Shown: piece by piece, positions 6,583 through 12,262 of the stretch
Layout of the letters: the number at the start of each line of letters is the position of its first letter
Numbering within the stretch: position 1 is the stretch's first letter
Source: DXYV01 sp045543215
GTDB taxonomy: Bacteria > Bacillota > Clostridia > Oscillospirales > Oscillospiraceae
Assembly (NCBI GenBank): GCA_045543215.1
Contig: JAZQMD010000192.1
Coordinates: 1 to 12,262 of the forward strand
Direction: 5' to 3'
Length of the DNA: 12,262 nucleotides
Translations under genes and position numbers: made by a program
The notes under the pieces: generated by a model
What the model was told of the DNA's origin: nothing
Database searches by the model: none
Seen by the model: only the letters and a program-made list of their open reading frames with translations

Positions 6583-9000
6583 TTATTTCCGGGTAGGGAC
6601 CTTCCAGATATCCTGGGCATAGTCCCGGATTGAACGATCAGCGGCAAAGATACCAGATCGGGCAATATTGATAAGGGCCATTCGATTCCAATGGGTACTG
6701 TCCCGGTAGGCCTGACCGGCCTGAGTTTGGGCGGCGCGGTAGCTCTCAAAGTCAGCCAGGAGCATATATTCATCGGCGGGAGTGGAAAAGAGGAGACGAT
6801 TGGTAATCTGGTCATAGGAAATTCCGTCGTCAAAGCCTTTAGAGACGCGATCCAGTACAGCGCGTAGGTCAGGATCGCGGTTGTAATATTCATAGGAGTG
6901 ATAGCCTTTGTGCTTTTTCTCCGCCACCTCGTCTGCAGTCAGGCCGAAGAGAAACAGATTGTCGTCACCCACCTGCTGGTGCATTTCCACATTGGCCCCG
7001 TCCAAGGTGCCGATGGTGAGGGCACCGTTCATCATAAATTTCATGTTGCCTGTACCGCTTGCTTCTTTGCCAGCAGTGGATATTTGCTCAGACAGTTCTG
7101 AGGCGGGAATAAGCTTCTCAGCTAAGGAGACCCGGTAATTTTCCAAGAAAAATACTTGGAGGCGGTCTTTGCACAGGGGATCTGCGTTGACGGTGGTTGC
7201 CACCGAGTTAATTAGGCGGATGATTTCCTTGGCCACATAGTAGCCGGGCGCTGCTTTGGCGCCAAAAAGGAAAGTGCGGGGAGTAAAATCAAAATGGGGA
7301 TCTTCATGCAAGCGTTGCCAGAGGTAGACGATGTGCAGCACGTTGAGCAGCTGGCGTTTGTACTCATGGAGCCGCTTCACCTGTACGTCGAATATGGCGT
7401 CAGTATTAAGAATCAACCCGCTCTCCCGCAAGACATAACCGGCAAAATCCTTTTTGTTGGACGCTTTAATCTCGCCTAGGCGTTGGAGCACACTGGAATC
7501 ATTCTTATATTCCTCTATTTTGGATAGGACTTCTGGGTTTAGCAGATAGTCCCCGCCACCGCAGTCCCGAATGAGAGCATCCAGCCTGGGATTATTTTGG
7601 GCCAGCCAACGTCGGTGGTCGATACCGTTGGTGACGTTTTTAAACTTGCTGGGGGTAAGGAGGTAGGCATGGTGGAACACATCTTTTTTCAGAATGTCAG
7701 AGTGGAGAGCGGATACGCCGTTGACGGCAAAGCAGGCGCACACGCACAGGTTGGCCATGCGCACTTGCCCATCCCAGATAATGGCCAGGTTTTCCACCTT
7801 AGACTGATCGCCGCGGAAGGCTTCGTTGAGATGACCCTGCCAGCGATTGGAGATCTCTACTAAGATGGTCCAGATGCGGGGGAGTAGTGCCTCCAAAAGC
7901 TGCTGGGGCCATTTCTCCAGTGCTTCGGCCATGACGGTGTGATTGGTGTAGGCCACGGTATTGCATACGATGTCCCAGGCGTCGTCCCAGGTATACCCTT
8001 CCTCGTCCAGGAGGATGCGCATGAGCTCCGGAATGACCAGTGTGGGGTGGGTGTCATTAATTTGGATAACATGTTTTTTGTGGAGGCTACGCAGGGTGCC
8101 GTACCGAGCCCGGTGCTTGCGGCAGATGGATTGGATGGTGGCAGAGACAAAGAAATACTGCTGCTTAAGGCGCAGGGACTTGCCTTCATAGTGGTTGTCA
8201 TCGGGGTAAAGCACTTTGGCAATGACTTCTGCCATGGCCTGCTGCTCCACCGCCTTTAGGTATTCGCCGGAAGAGTAGAGGGACATATCCACTGGGGTAG
8301 GAGACTTGGCATCCCAAAGGCGCAACAGGTTGGTGTGGTCAGTTTTGTAGCCGGCGATGACCATATCATGGGGTACAGCCATGACGGAGGTATAGCCCGT
8401 GTAGTCCACCATAATTCGGCCGTTTTCCCAATGGGTTTCCACATTGCCGCCAAAGCGTACCTCTTCAGTTTCCTCCAGCTTGGGGATCAGCCAGGCACCG
8501 CCTGGCTCCAGCCAGTTGTCCGCCAGTTCCACCTGCTGGCCATCTACAATCTTCTGTTTAAAGATACCCAGCTCGTAGCAGATGGAATAGCCGGTGGCGG
8601 GGATATTCAGGGTAGTCATGGAATCCAGATAGCAGGCAGCAAGACGGCCCAGACCACCATTGCCCAGACCGGCATCTGGCTCCAGTTCAAAAATATCAGA
8701 GGCTTTGAAGCCCAATTCATCCAGGGCCTGGGTGAGTATGTCCAGTACCCCAAGATTGTAGGCGTTTTTCATCAAGGAACGGCCCATTAAAAACTCCAGG
8801 GACAGATAGTGGACCTGACGGGACTGGCCTGCTTCTATCTGCTCCACGCTCTTTAGCTGACGAGTGTTCATAATGTCGCGTAAAACCAGTGCGCAGCATT
8901 TAAAGATCTGGGTCTGGGTAGCGGTCTCCACTTCCCGGCCGAAGTTACGGCGCAGTTTGCCTTCAATAAGGGTTATCAGCTCTTTTTTCTTTAAAGACAT
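6583..9000 (-). CDS. glgP: Glycogen/alpha-glucan phosphorylase
   Basis: This GT35 phosphorylase uses PLP and phosphate to shorten alpha-1,4-glucan from the non-reducing end, releasing glucose-1-phosphate. At 805 residues it is full length. Conserved blocks appear in order: HYLSLEFLMGR, GNGGLGRLAACYLDS, INDTHPTLVIPELMRIL, YTNHTVMAEALEKWP, RLHEYKRQLLN and the phosphorylase signature EASGTGNMKFMMNGALTIG, in which K654 should carry the PLP. The ATG has TAGGAG (9008-9013) 7 bases upstream. It lies 23 bases after glgA and is the last gene of the operon. One local peculiarity is a cluster of three cysteines in ANLCVCACFAVNG. The N-terminal allosteric phosphorylation region of animal enzymes is absent, as usual in bacteria. 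Glycogen is the likeliest substrate given the neighbours, though maltodextrin is possible. Confidence 0.97.
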   Translation of the reverse strand: MSLKKKELITLIEGKLRRNFGREVETATQTQIFKCCALVLRDIMNTRQLKSVEQIEAGQSRQVHYLSLEFLMGRSLMKNAYNLGVLDILTQALDELGFKASDIFELEPDAGLGNGGLGRLAACYLDSMTTLNIPATGYSICYELGIFKQKIVDGQQVELADNWLEPGGAWLIPKLEETEEVRFGGNVETHWENGRIMVDYTGYTSVMAVPHDMVIAGYKTDHTNLLRLWDAKSPTPVDMSLYSSGEYLKAVEQQAMAEVIAKVLYPDDNHYEGKSLRLKQQYFFVSATIQSICRKHRARYGTLRSLHKKHVIQINDTHPTLVIPELMRILLDEEGYTWDDAWDIVCNTVAYTNHTVMAEALEKWPQQLLEALLPRIWTILVEISNRWQGHLNEAFRGDQSKVENLAIIWDGQVRMANLCVCACFAVNGVSALHSDILKKDVFHHAYLLTPSKFKNVTNGIDHRRWLAQNNPRLDALIRDCGGGDYLLNPEVLSKIEEYKNDSSVLQRLGEIKASNKKDFAGYVLRESGLILNTDAIFDVQVKRLHEYKRQLLNVLHIVYLWQRLHEDPHFDFTPRTFLFGAKAAPGYYVAKEIIRLINSVATTVNADPLCKDRLQVFFLENYRVSLAEKLIPASELSEQISTAGKEASGTGNMKFMMNGALTIGTLDGANVEMHQQVGDDNLFLFGLTADEVAEKKHKGYHSYEYYNRDPDLRAVLDRVSKGFDDGISYDQITNRLLFSTPADEYMLLADFESYRAAQTQAGQAYRDSTHWNRMALINIARSGIFAADRSIRDYAQDIWKVPTRK

Positions 9001-9023
9001 AGGAAAACTCCTAACTCTAAGAT

Positions 9024-10763
9024 TTACGTGTTGCCGGACTTTGGATCGATCCCTGTGGGTAAGTTTGTCTCCAGAGCGGGGGATGGAGACTTCCTTTTGA
9101 TGGGAATTTTCGCCTGTTCCCTAACTGCGGGGGTCTTTGCTTTTTCCATCACGGCGGGAGTTTCCACCTTCTTTTTTACAACCGGTTTGGCTGCCGGCTC
9201 CTTCATGGCCGGAGCGGAGGCTTTTGTCCGAACGGCGGGGGTCTTGGTCGGCATCTTCACGAAAGGGGAGAGGGAGGTTGCATGAGGCTCCTCTATCGGT
9301 ACGGAGGAGCCTGCCTCAAAAGGGTGAGCAATGCCTGTAATGTTATGGTAGATGTCCAAATATTCCTGGGCAGAACGGGTCCAGGAGAAGTCAGCCTCCA
9401 TAGCACGTTTGCGCATGGCAGAAAAATCTTCGGGATGGTCGTACCAGACCTCCATAGCGCGGTACAATGCACCGAGCATATCCTCTTGGGTGGCGTTGGC
9501 GAAGGTAAAGCCAAGGCCGGAGCCGTTGGCTGGATCGAAGGGCGCAACGGTATCCTTCAGGCCGCCGGTCTCACGCACGATGGGTAGGGCGCCATAGCGC
9601 ATGGCAATCATTTGGGACAGACCGCATGGCTCAGCAATGGAGGGCATGAGGAGCAGGTCTGCACCACCATAGATGGCAGTCGACAGAGTGGAGGAGTATT
9701 GGATGCGGGCGGCTAGGCGGCCGGGGTATTGTCCATCTGCCTGACGGAAGGCCTCCTCGTAAGTCCAGTTGCCGGTACCCAGAACCACCAGCTGCAAATC
9801 GCAATTCATGATTTGGTGGAGGGTGGAGGTGACTAGATCAAAGCCTTTATGGGCCACAAGGCGGGATACGCAGGCCACGATAGGTACTCGGCTGTCCACA
9901 TTAAGTCCAACTGCTTGTTGAAGTGCGGCTTTACAGGTGGCTTTCCCACTAAGGTCATCTGAGGAGAAGGCTGCGGCCAGACCATGACCAGCTGCAGGAT
10001 CATATAGGCCCATATCCAACCCGTTTAAGATACCCTTTATTTTGCCTGCACAGTCACTTATGACTCCAGCAAGGCCGTGGGCATAAAAATCATATTGCAG
10101 CTCGCTGGCGTAGGTGGGGGAGACGGTGGTGACATAGTCGGCGGCGTAAATAGCGCCCTTCATCAGGTTAATGTCTTCATAATACTCCAGCATTTTACTG
10201 TGAATATAGCTTTTATCCAGGCCAAATACATCCTCAATTAGATCCTTGCCGTAACGGCCCTGGTACTCGATGTTATGGATAGTAAATACCGAGCGGGTGT
10301 TGGCCAGCGTGTGCAGGCGGTAGCGCTCTTCCAGCAAATATATAGGAATCAGAGCGGTCTGCCAATCGTTGGCGTGGAGCACATCGGGATAGAAGCCCAT
10401 GTGCTCCGGTACCTCTACCACTGACCGGGAGAAGTAGGCGAAGCGCTCGGCATCATCAAAATGACCATAGATATCGTGCCGTTTAAAATAATACTCGTTG
10501 TCTATAAACCAGTAAGTGACTCCGTCACGTTCCAGGGAGAAAATACCGCAGTAGCTGCGGCGCCAAGCCAAGGTGACATAGAAATAACAGTGGTAGGTCA
10601 TCTGCTCCCGCCATTCCTGACCGATGCCTTCGTATAGGGGGAGAATAACCTTTACCTCATGGCCCGCCTTGGCAAGGGCTGCGGGAAGGGAGCCAGCCAC
10701 ATCGCCCAGGCCACCGGTTTTAATAAACGGCGCGACCTCAGAGGCGGCAAAAAGAATTTTCAT
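9024..10763 (-). CDS. glgA: Glycogen synthase (ADP-glucose, GT5) with a repeat-bearing C-terminal tail
   Basis: GlgA transfers glucose from ADP-glucose to the end of an alpha-1,4-glucan. The GT-B catalytic protein occupies about residues 1-480: KTGGLGDV with the ADP-glucose-binding K15, HANDWQTALIP, TIHNIEYQGRYG, and the C-terminal-domain motif EPCGL with E378, then ETGGLKDTV. All key residues are in place. The family is usually about 475-490 residues; this protein has 579, the extra being a Lys/Pro/Ala-rich tail without family resemblance (see the repeat entry). The ATG has AAAGGAG (10771-10777) 7 bases upstream and follows glgD by 27 bases. The tail is in frame, free of stops and runs to the gene's own stop codon before glgP, so it is not a frameshift artefact as far as can be seen. 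Confidence 0.96.
   Translation of the reverse strand: MKILFAASEVAPFIKTGGLGDVAGSLPAALAKAGHEVKVILPLYEGIGQEWREQMTYHCYFYVTLAWRRSYCGIFSLERDGVTYWFIDNEYYFKRHDIYGHFDDAERFAYFSRSVVEVPEHMGFYPDVLHANDWQTALIPIYLLEERYRLHTLANTRSVFTIHNIEYQGRYGKDLIEDVFGLDKSYIHSKMLEYYEDINLMKGAIYAADYVTTVSPTYASELQYDFYAHGLAGVISDCAGKIKGILNGLDMGLYDPAAGHGLAAAFSSDDLSGKATCKAALQQAVGLNVDSRVPIVACVSRLVAHKGFDLVTSTLHQIMNCDLQLVVLGTGNWTYEEAFRQADGQYPGRLAARIQYSSTLSTAIYGGADLLLMPSIAEPCGLSQMIAMRYGALPIVRETGGLKDTVAPFDPANGSGLGFTFANATQEDMLGALYRAMEVWYDHPEDFSAMRKRAMEADFSWTRSAQEYLDIYHNITGIAHPFEAGSSVPIEEPHATSLSPFVKMPTKTPAVRTKASAPAMKEPAAKPVVKKKVETPAVMEKAKTPAVREQAKIPIKRKSPSPALETNLPTGIDPKSGNT
9084..9272 (-). repeat. Seven tandem 27-bp (nonapeptide) repeats in the glgA tail
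   Basis: Residues 498-560 of GlgA divide exactly into seven 9-residue units: LSPFVKMPT, KTPAVRTKA, SAPAMKEPA, AKPVVKKKV, ETPAVMEKA, KTPAVREQA and KIPIKRKSP. Proline is at position 3 of all seven. Valine or methionine is at position 5 in six, and a small residue is common at position 4 and at the end. The consensus is roughly x-T-P-A-V-(R/K)-x-K-A. By my count the net charge is about +12. The DNA keeps the signal: AACGGCGGGGGTCTT (9231-9245) and AACTGCGGGGGTCTT (9123-9137) differ by one base and are 108 bases (four units) apart. No secondary structure or known domain is recognised; an extended, disordered basic segment is likely. Confidence 0.85.
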
Positions 10764-10790
10764 TGAAAGACTCCTTTCAAGAAAGACTGG

Positions 10791-11906
10791 TTATATATTT
10801 GCGTTTTTCTCAACCGCAATGGGATAATTGCTGTGCCCCATAAGCATACGTCCAGGTTGGATGGTAACGTTTTTGTCAGTAATGACATACTTGAGAATGG
10901 CATCCTTTTGGACGGTGGTGGATTGCATTAGGATGCAGTTCGATACCCGGGCTCCCTTGGCTACCTTCACACCCCGAAAGAGAATGGAATTTTCCACCTC
11001 CCCTTCGATCATGCAACCGTCAGCAACCAGAGAATTATGGGAGCGGGAACATTCTCCGTAATAAGTGGAGGGGTTGGATTGATCCTTGGTACGGACAGGA
11101 CGGTCAGGCCGGAACAAGTCGGTCCGGATAGAGGAGTCCAGCAGATCCATGTTCCGCTCATAGTAACCTGCAACCGATTGTATCCTGGCTACAAATCCAT
11201 CAAAGACATAGGGGGAGATTTTCAGGATAGGACACATGGCTTGGAGCACACCTTTGGCCAATCCGGTAATGTTGTGGGCCGAGCAATGGTCCACCAGGGA
11301 GAGGAGCAAGGCTTTGGACAGGATGAAGATGTCCAGACTTTCGCAATCTAAGGCTGCTTGAGGACGAACCGAAACGTCACAGACCAATCCATTGTCACCA
11401 ATGGAGAAATACACGCAGCCCCGTGGATCTCCTTTGGGCTTTCTGGTGCATACAGCGGTGATATCCGCACCACTCTCCAAATGGGCTTCAAACACGGCTT
11501 CCAGGGGGATGTTGACTGCCATGTCTCCCCCGGCCAACACCACATAGTCCTGGCGGATCTTTTGGAGATAGGAATAAACACCAGCCAGGGCATCCATCCG
11601 GCCACCGTAGGTAGCACGTCCCTTTCGGTCGGAATAGCCGAAAGGAGGGAGGATGCGCAGGCCGCCATGTTTGCGAGACAGATCCCAGTCCTTGGCTGAA
11701 CCGATGTGATCCAACATAGATTGGTAGCTGGTGTGGACCACCAGTCCAACGTCGGTAACGCCGGCATTGATCATGTTGGAGAGCATAAAGTCAATCATAC
11801 GGTAGCGGCCGCCATACGGGATGGAGGAACTGTTGCGGTGCTGGGTAAGTTCCCGCAAATGGGGATCAGATTCATAGGCAAAAATAATACCATGCAGGTC
11901 ATTCAT
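10791..11906 (-). CDS. glgD: GlgD, ADP-glucose pyrophosphorylase-like regulatory subunit
   Basis: GlgD is the Firmicutes paralogue of GlgC that, where studied, joins GlgC and modulates ADP-glucose synthesis while having little or no activity itself. The 371 residues comprise a nucleotidyltransferase-like N-terminal half (with YGGRYRMIDFMLSNMINAG) and a C-terminal left-handed beta-helix of hexapeptide-like repeats (from about SLVADGCMIEGEVENSILF). Judged by eye, catalytic features are lost. The Gly-rich GGxGxRL loop of GlgC is replaced by FAYESDPHLRELTQHR, the GDHIY segment reads GGDMAVN, and the glucose-1-phosphate lysine motif (FxEKP) reads VSVRPQA. Its ATG is one base past the glgC stop, with AAAGGAGGGG (11914-11923) inside glgC, suggesting coupled, near-equal synthesis of the two partners. 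It precedes glgA by 27 bases. Confidence 0.94.
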   Translation of the reverse strand: MNDLHGIIFAYESDPHLRELTQHRNSSSIPYGGRYRMIDFMLSNMINAGVTDVGLVVHTSYQSMLDHIGSAKDWDLSRKHGGLRILPPFGYSDRKGRATYGGRMDALAGVYSYLQKIRQDYVVLAGGDMAVNIPLEAVFEAHLESGADITAVCTRKPKGDPRGCVYFSIGDNGLVCDVSVRPQAALDCESLDIFILSKALLLSLVDHCSAHNITGLAKGVLQAMCPILKISPYVFDGFVARIQSVAGYYERNMDLLDSSIRTDLFRPDRPVRTKDQSNPSTYYGECSRSHNSLVADGCMIEGEVENSILFRGVKVAKGARVSNCILMQSTTVQKDAILKYVITDKNVTIQPGRMLMGHSNYPIAVEKNANI

Positions 11907-11907
11907 C

Positions 11908-12262
11908 TTATATCCCCTCCTTTACAGCTTTAATATTGCGGGTAACCATGGCCCGGGGGGGTACTGTGGACCGGGCCCCGACCTTGATACCCGAGGCCAC
12001 CACGGTGATACCCCAGTTGTCTAATGCCTCTCCCTCCAGTGGGGGAGAGCCAACAATGGCCCCCTCGCCAATGACCGCGTTTTCCGCCACAATGGCATAG
12101 TCCACGGTGGCACCTGCTTTGACCACCGTACCCGGCATGAGAATAGAGTAGCGAACCTTGGCACCCTCCTCCACAGTTACCGAGGGAAAAAGAACAGAAT
12201 TTTCCACCGTTCCGTCAATGATGCAGCCTCCGGTGGCCATGGAGTGCGTGACAACGGCGTTT
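11908..12262 (-). CDS. glgC: Glucose-1-phosphate adenylyltransferase GlgC, C-terminal part (runs off the window)
   Basis: GlgC makes ADP-glucose from ATP and glucose-1-phosphate, the committed step of bacterial glycogen synthesis. Only the last 118 or so codons are in the window. The frame stays open to the right edge, where upstream of the methionine at 12240 it reads NAVVTHS, matching the usual GlgC context before GCIIDG. That methionine is therefore internal rather than the start. The visible part is the C-terminal beta-helix domain, with TVENSVLFPSVTVEEGAKV, AENAVIGEGAIVG and the typical ending GITVVASGIKVGARSTVPPRAMV. The catalytic half lies outside the window. Assignment to GlgC rather than GlgD rests on its position before a clear glgD and on this C-terminal ending. 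It is presumably among the first genes of the glycogen operon. Confidence 0.9.
   Translation of the reverse strand, partial: NAVVTHSMATGGCIIDGTVENSVLFPSVTVEEGAKVRYSILMPGTVVKAGATVDYAIVAENAVIGEGAIVGSPPLEGEALDNWGITVVASGIKVGARSTVPPRAMVTRNIKAVKEGI

Noticed and set aside
6480..6893. Minus-strand frame of 137 codons overlapping the 3' end of glgP
   Set aside because: It is a shifted frame of glgP running into the terminator and promoter region. The protein looks like an out-of-frame readout and no convincing start site precedes it.
8335..8790. Plus-strand open frame of 151 codons inside glgP
   Set aside because: It lies entirely opposite conserved phosphorylase coding sequence, and the translation resembles no family.
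9024..9330. Frameshift or gene fusion as the cause of the glgA tail
   Set aside because: The reading frame continues without interruption from the catalytic domain, the repeats keep a strict 27-base period in that frame, and the tail resembles no second gene.
12238..12240. Methionine codon at 12240 as the start of a short separate protein
   Set aside because: The frame is open to the window edge, the preceding residues fit the GlgC family, and there is no ribosome binding site before this ATG.

Overview
All eight complete genes and one partial gene lie on the minus strand, so transcription runs from high to low coordinates. The window suggests a Gram-positive Clostridia-type bacterium, most likely a gut Oscillospirales/Oscillospiraceae relative. 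This is inferred from the hrcA-grpE-dnaK order behind a CIRCE operator, the paired glgC and glgD genes typical of Firmicutes, and strong AAAGGAG-type ribosome binding sites. No genus can be assigned from the sequence alone.

Layout in transcription order. (1) Glycogen operon, 12262 to 6583: the C-terminal end of glgC, which runs off the window, then glgD, glgA and glgP, with gaps of 1, 27 and 23 bases. It closes with a hairpin terminator. GlgC/GlgD should make ADP-glucose, GlgA polymerises it, and GlgP releases glucose-1-phosphate from the polymer, so synthesis and breakdown are encoded together. No branching or debranching enzyme is in view. (2) A two-gene unit, 6514 to 3784, with its own sigma-A-type promoter: a class V (NifS/IscS-like) cysteine desulfurase followed by a MATE-family transporter, ended by a strong intrinsic terminator. 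(3) Heat-shock operon, 3748 to the left edge: a near-consensus promoter, a perfect 9-9-9 CIRCE repeat at the transcription start, then hrcA (TTG start), grpE and dnaK. A G+C-rich stem-loop without a U-tract follows dnaK, then a purine-rich stretch that probably serves the next gene (dnaJ would be expected, but lies outside the window).

Most of the window is ordinary, well-conserved core metabolism and stress response. The most unusual feature is in GlgA: after a normal-length catalytic protein (about 480 residues) comes a tail of about 100 residues. It contains seven tandem, in-frame nonapeptide repeats with proline at position 3 of every unit and a strong positive charge. I do not recognise this as part of the GlgA family. 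I saw no mobile elements, tRNA or rRNA genes, CRISPR arrays or broken genes. No gene-free stretch exceeds 300 bases; the longest are 163 bases before hrcA and 132 bases before the cysteine desulfurase gene, both filled by the terminators, promoters and operator listed.
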